Positions 1-7,727 of a DNA stretch of 24,140 bases are shown piece by piece. Source of the stretch: an uncultured Clostridium sp. (GTDB lineage: Bacteria > Bacillota > Clostridia > Lachnospirales > Lachnospiraceae); NCBI GenBank assembly GCA_900544905.1, contig UQXF01000044.1:1-24140 (forward strand), given 5' to 3'. The translations under genes were made by a program, and so were the position numbers. Numbering within the stretch: position 1 is the stretch's first letter; each line of letters opens with the position of its first letter. Under the pieces are notes generated by a model. It had not been told where the DNA came from. It was given only the letters and a program-made list of their open reading frames with translations, and did no database searches.

Positions 1-36
1 AGATCGTCGGCAGCGTCAGATGTGTATAAGAGACAG
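1..36 (+). other. Illumina Nextera (Tn5) read-1 adapter, not genomic DNA
   Basis: Positions 4-17 read TCGTCGGCAGCGTC, and positions 18-36 read the 19-bp Tn5 mosaic end AGATGTGTATAAGAGACAG. Together they are the standard Nextera read-1 transposase adapter. The mosaic end abuts the coding sequence of the RNase G/E gene at position 37, exactly as in a tagmentation junction. The three bases before it (AGA) may be the tail of the i5 index; that is inference. This is untrimmed adapter carried into the assembly, not a natural mobile element. Confidence 0.97.
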
Positions 37-1066
37 TTTTATCCTCTTTTTTTTCCATATTAATAAAATCAATCATAATAATTCCTGATAAATTCCGCAG
101 CCGAAGCTGTCTTGTAATCTCTTCTGCCGCCTCAAGATTCAGTTTCAGAATATGGGTATCTTTATTTTTTCTGCCAATGGACTTTCCGGAATTGACATCT
201 ATGACAACCATTGCTTCTGTGGGTTCAATAATTAAAAAGCCACCGGATTTTAACCAGACTTTTTTATTTAGGATTCTTGAAAGCTCAGTTTCCAGTCCCA
301 GCAGCTTATAAAGAGGATAGACTTCTTCGTAAAATACAGCATTTGGGACAAGACCGGAAAGCTCCTTATATATTTTTGGTAAATCCGTTTTTATCTCGTC
401 AAGCCTTGAAATGCCATAATCCTCCAAAAGGGCAACCCACTCTTCTTTTCCCTTTTTTAGCAGTCCTGTATTGCGCTCGTACCGGGCTTTATGGATTATC
501 TCGTCAAATTCCTGCATAAGCCGGTGGATTTCATCGGAAATCAGTGCAGAATCAGCATTCTCAGATGCTGTGCGGAATACAAGCCCATAGGAAGCCTCTG
601 ATTGTGCCATATGCTCTGTGGCAAGCTGTTTTAATTCGTTAATCCGTTGTTTATTTCTGATTTTTTTGGAAACGCCAGTCTTTCTCTCCGATAAATCTAT
701 TACAACATAATTACCGGATAAACAGATATTTCCGGTAACCTTTGCCTGCTTCAGTTTCTGGGGTTCCTGTTCTACCTGGACGAGAATCAAATCATTTTCT
801 GCAATGGAGGGAAGTCCCTTTGGAAGTCTGCGGTTTAACACCATGGCAGGCTTATCATTTAAGGGTAAATATGCCACGTTCTCTTTATCCAGCCGGATAA
901 AGGCGGACTGGATGTTTTTTACCACCTTTTCCACACGTCCGATATAAATGTCTCCAATCTGCAATGAGTTATTCTTCATTAGAGGATGACACTCCACTAA
1001 AGTATCTTCTTCATATATCAGAAGGAAGGTCTGGTTGTTCCATTCTGTAATAACTGCCTTGTTCAT
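37..1066 (-). CDS. rng: Ribonuclease G/E family endoribonuclease, 3' end missing
   Basis: I translated this frame by hand; it is open from an ATG at 1066 to the adapter junction, about 343 codons, so the C-terminus is lost. GGAGA lies a few bases before the ATG. The start (MNKAVITEWNNQT) leads into an S1-like RNA-binding region (GDIYIGRVEKVVKNIQSAF). Further on is the DNase I-like catalytic region: GGFLIIEPTEAMVVIDVNSG, then RQLRLRNLSGIIMIDFINM. The two metal-binding aspartates fall at D290 and D333, 43 residues apart, as D303 and D346 are in E. coli RNase E. The zinc-link cysteines of the family would lie beyond the break. The enzyme cuts single-stranded AU-rich RNA in rRNA maturation and mRNA turnover. 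It follows the DUF2344 gene by 37 bp and is probably co-transcribed with it and the radical SAM gene. Confidence 0.93.
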
Positions 1067-1103
1067 AATAGTCTCCGTTTCCATGCCGCTTTTTTTGGAT
1101 GCT

Positions 1104-1826
1104 TTATTCCTCTATTCTTGTCCCACTCTGAAGCAGGGACACCAGTTTTCCCTCATCATTTTTCATATAGGTTTCCAAACGGTGGATTTTATAATCAAAC
1201 CGCTTATATTCATAGCCGATTTCCCGGCAGAGAGCCTGAATCACAAGCTCTGGTTTCAGATTATATTCACTTCCAGTAGCAAGCAGCATATAGAGTTCAT
1301 CAGTCTTTGTCCAAGCATAGCTTTCCACCGAAAGCTTTAAAATTCCCGGTCTGATATCTTCAATCTTCTCGTTTTTCTTCGTTTTCTTAAGGATTTCTAT
1401 GCTTTTCTTCTCCAGTAAATGCGGTGCAAAGGCGAGCATCTGCTCCTTTACTTCTGCCGGAACCGTATCTAATATGGTAATGATATAGTCAGAGGCAGCC
1501 ACAACAGACATGGCGTTTTTTGCATTATCCGGTAGCAGTACCGCATCCTTTACCTCCATTTCCGCCGCCATCTGTTCATTCAGGCGTCTGACAAGCTCCT
1601 TTGAGGATACAAGGGAATTAAATTCAGCATCAAAATATTCTCCCTCGCTGGTTACCCCAAGGGCTAAGGGTGCGGCAAAGGACATAAGCTGGTGTGGGCT
1701 GAAGCCATTTGAGTAGGCAATATCCAGTCCGGCACGCTTTACCGCCTTCTGGAAATACCGCATCACATCCAGATGTCCGATAAACCTCAGATATTCTGAC
1801 TTGGTATATTTAATTCTTACCTTCAA
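1104..1826 (-). CDS. TIGR03936/DUF2344 family radical SAM-associated protein
   Basis: A 240-residue protein. I start it at the TTG at 1826 because GGAGG stands seven bases upstream; the open frame runs on to an ATG at 1895, but that would overlap the upstream gene far more and lacks a ribosome binding site. From the TTG it reads MKVRIKYTKSEYLRFIGHLDVMRYFQKA, then the family-typical block around SNGFSPHQLMSFAAPLALGV. The family (DUF2344) occurs as a separate protein or fused to the C-terminus of TIGR03960 radical SAM proteins; here it is separate, overlapping that gene by 17 bp, which suggests translational coupling. Its biochemical role is not established. Location beside an RNase G/E gene is common in Clostridia and hints at RNA or ribosome work, by inference only. 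Confidence 0.88.
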   Translation of the reverse strand: MKVRIKYTKSEYLRFIGHLDVMRYFQKAVKRAGLDIAYSNGFSPHQLMSFAAPLALGVTSEGEYFDAEFNSLVSSKELVRRLNEQMAAEMEVKDAVLLPDNAKNAMSVVAASDYIITILDTVPAEVKEQMLAFAPHLLEKKSIEILKKTKKNEKIEDIRPGILKLSVESYAWTKTDELYMLLATGSEYNLKPELVIQALCREIGYEYKRFDYKIHRLETYMKNDEGKLVSLLQSGTRIEE

Positions 1827-3675
1827 AGCACACACCTCCTCCAAACTTAGCTGCCCCGCAGCCGGAGCACTTTTCGCGGCAGTTCGGCGTAACAATTCCC
1901 TGCTTTGCCCTTTCCCACTCGGAGGCGAGGAAACGCTTTGTCACCCCGATATCAATAAAATCCCATGGTAAGATTTCATCCATATCCCGTTCCCTTGTAG
2001 TGTAAAACGGAATGGATATAGCATTCTTTTCAAAGGCTGCCATCCATTTATCATTGTCAAAAAATTCCGTCCATGCATCAAAGATACAGCCGCTTTTATA
2101 GGCATCATAAATAACCCTGGAAAGCTTCCTGTCACCCCTTGCAAATACACCTTCTAATGCGGAAACATCGGATTCATGGTAGGTGAATTTCATGGATTTG
2201 AAGTTGAGCTGCTGCCGGAAGGTATCCTTTACATGGTGGGCACGCTCCCTATAGCTTTCGGCATCCAGCATTGGCGCCCACTGAAATGGCGTAAATGGTT
2301 TGGGAACAAAGAAGGAAGCCGATGCGGTAATAGATACTTTTCCATTCCGCTCTTCCTTTGGGATTGTATAATATGCCTCCGCCACCGTCTCACAGAGCTT
2401 CGGAATCCCTTCTGCATCCGCATCCGTCTCGGTAGGCAGCCCCAGCATAAAGTAGAATTTCACCTTGTTCCAGCCTCCCTTAAATGCCTGCATGGCGCCA
2501 TTTAAAATGACTTCTTCCGTCAGTCCCTTGTTAATGACGTCCCGAAGACGCTGGGTTCCAGCCTCTGGCGCAAAGGTCAGGGAGCTTTTGCGGATATCCT
2601 GCACCTTCGCCATAACATCTAAAGAAAAGGCATCAATCCGCAGGGAGGGAAGGGATATATTTACATCATGGTTGCCAATCTCATCAATCAGGAAATAGGT
2701 GAGCTCTTTTAAGCACTCATAATCTGAGGAGCTTAGGGAGCTTAAGGAAATCTCCTCATGTCCGGTAGACTGAATCATTTCTCTGGCATACTGCTTCAGG
2801 GTTTCCACATTCTTCTGTCTTGTGGGACGGTAAATCATCCCCGCCTGACAGAAACGGCAGCCCCGGATGCAGCCTCTCATAATCTCGAGGGTTACGCGGT
2901 CCTGGGTTGCTTTGATATACGGCACCAGCGGTTTTGTAGGATATGGTGCCTTGTCAAAATCCAGCACGATTTCCTTTGTGATTTTTCGGGGAACGCCATC
3001 CCTGACTGGTTCAAAGGAGGCGATGGTTCCGTCCGCCTTGTAGGTTACCTCATACAGAGACGGCACATACATTCCCGGTATCTGGGAAATCCGGTAAAGT
3101 ATTTCCTCCCTGGAGGCACCCTGACTCTTCAGTTCTTTATATACTTCAAACACATCGTGATAGCGGGTCTCACCCTCGCCAATATAAAATACATCAAAAA
3201 AATCCGCAATCGGCTCCGGATTATAGCTGCAGGGCCCCCCGCCAAACACAATAGGGTCCTCCAGGGTGCGCTCCTTTGCCCAGATTGGAATACCTGAAAG
3301 CTCTAAAACCTGTAAAATGTTGGTATAACACATCTCATACTGGAGGGTGATTCCCAGAAAGTCAAACTCCTTGATGGGTGTCTGGGTTTCCAGAGAAAAC
3401 AGTGGAATATTCTGTTCCCTCATGATTTTGTCCAAATCCGGCCACGGAGAATACACCCGTTCACAGTAGGCATCCTCTCTTTTGTTGATGGTGTCATATA
3501 AAATCTGGATTCCCAGATGGCTCATGCCAATCTCGTATACATCCGGAAAACACATGCAAAACCGGATATCCACCTGGTCTGTGTCTTTTATTACAGAGTT
3601 CACCTCATTGCCGATATAACGGGCTGGCTTCTCTATGTTTAATAATATTTCATCATTTAAAGCAAGTTTTCTCAT
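1810..3675 (-). CDS. TIGR03960 family B12-binding-domain radical SAM protein
   Basis: A 621-residue protein. The start is set at the ATG at 3675, preceded by AGGAAGG at six to seven bases; an in-frame ATG at 3708 has no such site. The N-terminal third resembles a cobalamin-binding Rossmann domain (FPDVYEIGMSHLGIQILYDTIN, VFGGGPCSYNPEPIADFFD). The radical SAM domain carries the cluster motif CIRGCRFC, a C-x3-C-x2-C at residues 269, 273 and 276, for the [4Fe-4S] cluster that cleaves S-adenosylmethionine. The C-terminus has a cysteine cluster (NCREKCSGCGAAKFGGGVC) that may bind a metal or second cluster. The substrate is unknown. It is first in an apparent operon with the DUF2344 and RNase G/E genes, under a clear promoter 72 bp upstream. 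Confidence 0.9.
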   Translation of the reverse strand: MRKLALNDEILLNIEKPARYIGNEVNSVIKDTDQVDIRFCMCFPDVYEIGMSHLGIQILYDTINKREDAYCERVYSPWPDLDKIMREQNIPLFSLETQTPIKEFDFLGITLQYEMCYTNILQVLELSGIPIWAKERTLEDPIVFGGGPCSYNPEPIADFFDVFYIGEGETRYHDVFEVYKELKSQGASREEILYRISQIPGMYVPSLYEVTYKADGTIASFEPVRDGVPRKITKEIVLDFDKAPYPTKPLVPYIKATQDRVTLEIMRGCIRGCRFCQAGMIYRPTRQKNVETLKQYAREMIQSTGHEEISLSSLSSSDYECLKELTYFLIDEIGNHDVNISLPSLRIDAFSLDVMAKVQDIRKSSLTFAPEAGTQRLRDVINKGLTEEVILNGAMQAFKGGWNKVKFYFMLGLPTETDADAEGIPKLCETVAEAYYTIPKEERNGKVSITASASFFVPKPFTPFQWAPMLDAESYRERAHHVKDTFRQQLNFKSMKFTYHESDVSALEGVFARGDRKLSRVIYDAYKSGCIFDAWTEFFDNDKWMAAFEKNAISIPFYTTRERDMDEILPWDFIDIGVTKRFLASEWERAKQGIVTPNCREKCSGCGAAKFGGGVCFEGKN

Positions 3676-3746
3676 AGAATTCCTTCCTGTTTTTGTCCTG
3701 TTTAACAAAAATTAGTTTGTGCTGATTAATCATATCAATCTTCACT

Positions 3747-3775
3747 ATTATATACATTTTAAGAAAGAACTTCAA
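3747..3775 (-). promoter_or_regulatory. Sigma-A promoter of the radical SAM-DUF2344-rng operon
   Basis: On the minus strand, -35 TTGAAG (3775-3770) and -10 TATAAT (3752-3747) are separated by exactly 17 nt. The predicted start, near 3740, gives a leader of about 65 nt before the radical SAM ATG. No other promoter is visible in this gap. Confidence 0.8.
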
Positions 3776-3780
3776 GCACA

Positions 3781-3807
3781 AAACAGGGGGCTTACCGCCC
3801 CCTGTTT
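3781..3807 (-). terminator. Hairpin terminator after the small membrane protein gene
   Basis: A perfect 11-bp inverted repeat (AAACAGGGGGC, 5-nt loop, GCCCCCTGTTT) lies 30 bp past the stop of the 130-residue gene. On the minus strand the stem ends in TTT followed by TGTGCTTG, so the uridine tract is short and termination may be partial. It sits directly upstream of the next promoter. Confidence 0.7.
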
Positions 3808-3836
3808 ATCTTCCGGATTTATAGATTCTGTCCGGA

Positions 3837-4229
3837 TTATTCCCCTATATTGATATATGTCCGGGTAAAATCCTTTACTTCTTCATAAGCCTTCCTGATA
3901 TAGCCCATTGCCTGTTTTACTGCCGGCTCCTCTTCCTCCAGCCTTGTTATCTGGGTATTCATGTCATTCCATACCATCACGGCACCCTTTTTCACATCCT
4001 GCCCGCCGTACAGATAACAGGAAAACAGCATAACACTAAGCAAAAACAGAAATACCTTTCCTTTAAAGGAAAAGGACAAGGAGGTGCTGCTATTCTCCTT
4101 CTGTGCGTCATTATATTCATAATAACCATATTTATAAGAATTGTCTATATTTTTCCCCTGGATTTCCTGAGTGTTCATGGCATGCTGCTGCCGTAAGTGT
4201 TCCCTTACTTCAGAATACATCTCGTTCAA
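3837..4229 (-). CDS. Small single-pass membrane protein, unknown function
   Basis: A 130-residue protein that I do not recognise. The start chosen is TTG at 4229, because GGAG lies eight bases upstream; the ATG three codons later (4220) would put it 17 bases away. Residues 1-55 are polar and Tyr/Asn/Gln-rich (NIDNSYKYGYYEYNDAQKEN). One hydrophobic helix spans about residues 58-76 (VFLFLLSVMLFSCYLYGG). The last 50 residues are charged and probably helical (TRLEEEEPAVKQAMGYIRKAYEEVKDF). No signal-peptidase site is clear, so it looks like a membrane-anchored protein with two soluble tails. It lies 92 bp downstream of the Nudix gene and is followed by a hairpin. Similar small membrane proteins are common and poorly named in Lachnospiraceae. 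Confidence 0.6.
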   Translation of the reverse strand: MNEMYSEVREHLRQQHAMNTQEIQGKNIDNSYKYGYYEYNDAQKENSSTSLSFSFKGKVFLFLLSVMLFSCYLYGGQDVKKGAVMVWNDMNTQITRLEEEEPAVKQAMGYIRKAYEEVKDFTRTYINIGE

Positions 4230-4321
4230 TTAACATTCTCCAAAAGCTTGCTTACCTCATTATATGATTATTCCGGGAAATTATATTCCTATCTGTCCAT
4301 TTTCTTTATTTCTACAGTCAT

Positions 4322-4954
4322 TTAATCAAACTGTACCTTCCAGTTTTCATCCCAATATGCCTGAAAACACATTTCAATCTGCTGTTTATTACACTTTTCT
4401 TCCGCAAGAAGCGGCAGATTCTCCAGTGTAAAATAATCATAGCCCGTGGTTTCAATATTTTCCGTAAAAGAACCTCCTGTAACATTACAAAGCAAAAATA
4501 CCTTGCAGACTCCATAGGCATAGACTGGAACATTATGTTTGTTTCTGTCCTGTATTGCAATCACACGTTCCACCTCTACGTCAAGTCCAGCCTCTTCCCT
4601 TACTTCCTTAACCGTGTTGGACTCAATGGACTCTAACACATCTACCCAGCCCCCTGGCATGGACCATGTCCCATTTTTTTCATGGACCAGCAATATTTTA
4701 TCCTCCTTAAATATTGCCGCCCGGGTATCCAGCTTCGGTGTCTGATACCCCTCTTCATTGCAAAACAACGTTTTTATCTTATCTGCCGGAATATCGGTCT
4801 TATAGCTCAACATCTCCGCTGCAATTTCCCGCAACCGTTCATACCGCTCAATGTCATATACATTATCCGTATAAGCCAGACCACATTGGGCAATACTCTG
4901 TAATTCCATAGCCCAGCTTAACCAAGGTTCCTTCAAAAAAACTTCTCTGTTCAT
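4322..4954 (-). CDS. Nudix hydrolase with Nudix_N-type N-terminal domain
   Basis: A 210-residue protein starting at the ATG at 4954, with GAGGG six bases upstream. Residues 1-65 form a helical N-terminal region resembling the Nudix_N domain found before some nucleoside-diphosphate-sugar or related hydrolases. The Nudix fold follows, with the substrate-side motif TWSMPGGWVDVLES and a Nudix box over about residues 102-124 (G-x5-E-x7-KEVREEAGL). The box keeps the two metal-binding glutamates of EE but has Lys in place of the usual Arg of REUxEE. It should hydrolyse a nucleoside diphosphate linked to another moiety, using Mg2+; the substrate cannot be read from sequence. It begins 26 bp after the terminator of the DUF711 gene, so its own promoter must be close or overlap that hairpin; none is obvious. 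Confidence 0.88.
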   Translation of the reverse strand: MNREVFLKEPWLSWAMELQSIAQCGLAYTDNVYDIERYERLREIAAEMLSYKTDIPADKIKTLFCNEEGYQTPKLDTRAAIFKEDKILLVHEKNGTWSMPGGWVDVLESIESNTVKEVREEAGLDVEVERVIAIQDRNKHNVPVYAYGVCKVFLLCNVTGGSFTENIETTGYDYFTLENLPLLAEEKCNKQQIEMCFQAYWDENWKVQFD

Positions 4955-4980
4955 AGTATACCCTCTTATTTAATCTAATA

Positions 4981-5020
4981 TAAAAACAGTTTAGCCCTGT
5001 TCATAACAGAGCTAAACTGT
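4981..5020 (-). terminator. Rho-independent terminator of the ACT/DUF711 transcript
   Basis: On the minus strand, ACAGTTTAGC pairs with GCTAAACTGT; inside this, CTGTT pairs with AACAG around a three-base loop, with one mismatch between the two stems. The hairpin is followed by TTTTTAT (4986-4980). It lies 25 bp past the DUF711 stop codon. Confidence 0.88.
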
Positions 5021-5044
5021 ATCATATTATTGTATTTCCGCCGG

Positions 5045-6409
5045 TTAGTTCTTAAAGCTGTGGATTGGAGCCGGAATCCGTCCGCCCCGGTTGATGAATG
5101 CATCACAGCTGTATTCGTTCACCTTCATAATCGGTGCATAGCCAAGAAGTCCGCCAAATTCAAGGGTTTCACCAGCCTTCTTTCCTACAGCCGGTATAAT
5201 ACGCACTGCGGTTGTCTTCTGGTTAACCATACCGATTGCCATCTCATCTGCAATGATACCGGAGATTGTCGTTGCTTTCGTATCTCCCGGAATTGCAATC
5301 ATATCAAGCCCTACCGAACATACACAGGTCATTGCCTCTAATTTCTCTATCGTAAGCGCACCACAGCTTGCCGCATCAATCATTCTCTGGTCTTCGGAAA
5401 CCGGAATAAAGGCACCGCTGAGACCGCCCACATAGGAAGATGCCATGACGCCGCCTTTTTTTACCTGGTCATTTAACAGGGCAAGGGCTGCGGTTGTGCC
5501 CGGCGCACCCGCATATTCCAAACCAATCTCCTCCAAAATCTCTCCTACGCTGTCCCCCACTGCCGGTGTCGGTGCAAGGGATAAATCAATAATTCCAAAC
5601 GGTACACCGAGACGTTTGGATGCCTCCTTTGCCACTAACTGTCCCACACGGGTTACCTTAAAGGCAGTCTTCTTAATGGTCTCGCAGAGCACCTCAAAAT
5701 TTTCGCCCCGGACCTGTTCTAAGGCACGCTTTACGACGCCGGGGCCTGACACACCCACATTGATAATGCGGTCTGCCTCTGTCACGCCGTGGAAAGCTCC
5801 AGCCATAAACGGATTGTCATCCGGTGCATTACAAAATACCACAAACTTGGCAGGTCCGATACAATCCCTGTCAGCAGTAAGCTCGGCGCTTTCCTTTACA
5901 ATCTCGCCAATCAGCTTCACCGCATCCATATTGATACCGGTCTTCGTAGAGCCCACATTTACACTGCTGCAAACGTATTCCGTGACATTCAAAGCCTCCG
6001 GAATGGAACGAATCAGCATTTCATCATACTGGGTCATTCCCTTGGAAACCAGAGCCGAATATCCGCCGATAAAGTTAACGCCCACCTTCTTTGCCGCCTC
6101 GTCAAGGGTTTTGGCAATCTCGACATAATCTGCACTGGACTTACAGCAGGCACTTCCCACCATGGCAATGGGAGTCAGGGAAATTCTCTTATTTACGATG
6201 GGAATACCAAATTCCATCTCCAGCTCCTTGCCAACCTTAACCAAATCCTTTGCAGATGTGGTAATCTTCTCATATACATTATTACAAGTGGTCTTTAAAT
6301 CATCCGAAATGCAGTCCAGTAAAGAAATTCCCATGGTAATCGTGCGGACATCCAGATTTTCTTCATGAATCATTGCATTTGTTTCCATTACTTCATTAAT
6401 ATTAATCAT
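5045..6409 (-). CDS. PFL family protein (DUF711, UPF0210)
   Basis: A 454-residue protein, full length for the family. The ATG at 6409 has GAGG eight bases upstream. The N-terminus (INEVMETNAMIHEENLDVRTITMGISLLDC) is typical of UPF0210/DUF711, as are the glycine-rich blocks INVGVSGPGVVKRAL, APTPAVGDSVGEILEEIG and GAPGTTAALALLNDQVKKGG. A structure of a pneumococcal member is distantly related to the glycyl-radical enzyme fold, hence the name PFL family, but no glycyl-radical motif is visible here and no activity is established. It has no membrane segment or signal peptide and is likely cytoplasmic. It follows the ACT-domain gene by 48 bp, a pairing conserved across Bacillota that suggests one functional unit with an amino-acid-sensing subunit. 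Confidence 0.93.
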   Translation of the reverse strand: MININEVMETNAMIHEENLDVRTITMGISLLDCISDDLKTTCNNVYEKITTSAKDLVKVGKELEMEFGIPIVNKRISLTPIAMVGSACCKSSADYVEIAKTLDEAAKKVGVNFIGGYSALVSKGMTQYDEMLIRSIPEALNVTEYVCSSVNVGSTKTGINMDAVKLIGEIVKESAELTADRDCIGPAKFVVFCNAPDDNPFMAGAFHGVTEADRIINVGVSGPGVVKRALEQVRGENFEVLCETIKKTAFKVTRVGQLVAKEASKRLGVPFGIIDLSLAPTPAVGDSVGEILEEIGLEYAGAPGTTAALALLNDQVKKGGVMASSYVGGLSGAFIPVSEDQRMIDAASCGALTIEKLEAMTCVCSVGLDMIAIPGDTKATTISGIIADEMAIGMVNQKTTAVRIIPAVGKKAGETLEFGGLLGYAPIMKVNEYSCDAFINRGGRIPAPIHSFKN

Positions 6410-6457
6410 ATTTTTATCCTCTTATATTTCATTTATTACTTAGATGATTGCAAAATT

Positions 6458-6730
6458 CTACAATCTATGCATCATGTCAAAAATTTCTTCCTGCTGTAAT
6501 GTAATATTTACTCCAATCTCGTCTCCAATTTGTTTAAGCTCGGAAGCAATGGTTGCAAAATCCTTATTGGAATCCTGGATATTTACAATCATAATCATGT
6601 TAAACCAGTCCTCAACGATGGTCTGTGCAATATCCAGAATATTAATCTGGTTGCCTGCAAGATATTTGCACACATTAAAAATAATACCTACTTTGTCTTT
6701 TCCTACTACTGAAATCACTGTTTTTTTCAT
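6458..6730 (-). CDS. ACT domain-containing protein (UPF0237)
   Basis: A 90-residue protein that is a single ACT domain plus a short tail. It begins MKKTVISVVGKDKVGIIFNVCKYLAGNQINILD, the first strand and helix of an ACT fold, with the G-K-D-x-V-G-I turn that usually lines an amino acid pocket between two subunits. GGAG lies about ten bases before the ATG. Relatives (UPF0237) resemble the N-terminal half of GcvR. It probably dimerises and senses a small ligand, possibly an amino acid; the ligand is not known. It is the first gene of the pair with DUF711, and its gene order is conserved with that partner. Confidence 0.92.
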   Translation of the reverse strand: MKKTVISVVGKDKVGIIFNVCKYLAGNQINILDIAQTIVEDWFNMIMIVNIQDSNKDFATIASELKQIGDEIGVNITLQQEEIFDMMHRL

Positions 6731-6759
6731 AATCCTCTACTCCTTTTTCCTCTGGTTTC

Positions 6760-6789
6760 TCACTATCATATTTATATTCACTATGATAT
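6760..6789. repeat. Imperfect 12-bp direct repeat upstream of the ACT gene
   Basis: TCACTATCATAT at 6760-6771 and TCACTATGATAT at 6778-6789 match at 11 of 12 positions and are 18 bp apart, lying 30 to 59 bp upstream of the ACT start. The region is AT-rich and should also hold the promoter; candidate -10 boxes (TATGAT, TATAAA) fall inside it. It could be a tandem operator site or chance in AT-rich DNA. Confidence 0.35.
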
Positions 6790-6817
6790 ATTTCTAATCC
6801 ATGGTTTCCGGCAGATA

Positions 6818-7615
6818 TCAGCATTCTATCAGTGTGGAGCACTGCTCCCTGCTTGCCACGGTCATATTAAAATCCCTGTAATCATTGCTGTAGGCGTTGC
6901 CGAAAAGTTCTGCCTTTACTGCCTCGAAGGCGAGCTCCGGATAGTTGTTCTCCTTGCTCAAATGCCCCAGATAAATTCCTTTTATATGGTCATTTAAAAG
7001 GGCTCTTACAAGCTGTCCGCCCCGCTCGTTGGATAAATGTCCTCTCTTGCCTAAAATACGCTGTTTTAACGGATAGGGATAAGGTCCTACCTCCAGCATG
7101 CGGATGTCATGATTTGCCTCAATCAGCATGGCATCTGCCCCGGACAGGGCATCTACAATGTGTTCATCAAAATCACCTAAATCCGTTGCGACAGAGACCT
7201 TCTTATGGTCGTCTGTCAGTGTATAGCACACAGGGTCTGCCGCATCATGCCAGATACTGACCGGTTTTACCCATAAATCTTCAATCTGGAAGCTTTCCTC
7301 CGGTTCAATGCCATGAAACAGACTGTAATCTACCTTACCCAGATTCTTATACTGGCTCACCGCTTCTAAGGTCTTGCTGGTGCCATAGACCGGAATTCCA
7401 TATTTGCGGAGAAAAACACCGAGCCCTGCAATGTGGTCAGAATGTTCATGGGTAATCAGAATGGCATCCAGTTCTTCCGGCTTGATGGAGAGATTGTGAA
7501 GTCCCTCGGTTATCTTTTTTGCGCTGACCCCCACGTCAATCAATATGTGGGTATTATCGGAACCCACATATATGGAATTACCACTGCTTCCGCTGTATAA
7601 ACTGCAAAGTCTCAT
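6818..7615 (-). CDS. YycJ/WalJ-type MBL-fold metallo-hydrolase
   Basis: A 265-residue protein of the metallo-beta-lactamase fold. It starts MRLCSLYSGSSGNSIYVG, the signature opening of the YycJ family, with AGGAG eight to nine bases before the ATG. The metal-binding motif THEHSDH is at residues 55-61; further likely ligands are in SIWHDAADPVCYTL, SVATDLGDFDEHIV, EANHDIRML and YLGHLSKENN. These bind two metal ions for hydrolysis, by family knowledge probably of a phosphodiester in nucleic acid; in Bacillus subtilis walJ is linked to the WalKR operon and DNA repair and replication. Here no walRK genes are nearby. It has its own promoter and a leader of about 105 nt, and is cytoplasmic (no signal peptide). 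Confidence 0.9.
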   Translation of the reverse strand: MRLCSLYSGSSGNSIYVGSDNTHILIDVGVSAKKITEGLHNLSIKPEELDAILITHEHSDHIAGLGVFLRKYGIPVYGTSKTLEAVSQYKNLGKVDYSLFHGIEPEESFQIEDLWVKPVSIWHDAADPVCYTLTDDHKKVSVATDLGDFDEHIVDALSGADAMLIEANHDIRMLEVGPYPYPLKQRILGKRGHLSNERGGQLVRALLNDHIKGIYLGHLSKENNYPELAFEAVKAELFGNAYSNDYRDFNMTVASREQCSTLIEC

Positions 7616-7727
7616 TTTCTGTATCTCCTGTATCCCGTATGGAAGCTGCCATACATATTCTCTTACGTTTACTCAAAAATGGTCTACCAAAGCATTTTTT
7701 CATATGCCCGGCAACTCAAACGAAAGT

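Noticed and set aside
18..36. Tn5 mosaic end as evidence of a natural transposon
   Set aside because: It is preceded by the Illumina-specific adapter segment at 4-17, which does not occur in natural Tn5; this is library-preparation DNA.
1827..1895. N-terminal extension of the DUF2344 protein to an ATG at 1895
   Set aside because: The extra 23 residues (LRRTAAKSAPAAGQLSLEE and so on) are the radical SAM gene's coding region in another frame, and the good ribosome binding site is placed for the TTG at 1826.
5445..6128. Long plus-strand open frame of 227 codons opposite the DUF711 gene
   Set aside because: It is antisense to a full-length conserved gene, is serine/proline/threonine-rich as expected for a complementary-strand shadow, and shows no family resemblance.
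7580..7703. Possible 40-codon leader peptide (ATG at 7703) before the YycJ-type gene
   Set aside because: It has only a weak ribosome binding site, overlaps the main gene out of frame, and has no codon run or conserved pattern suggesting attenuation.
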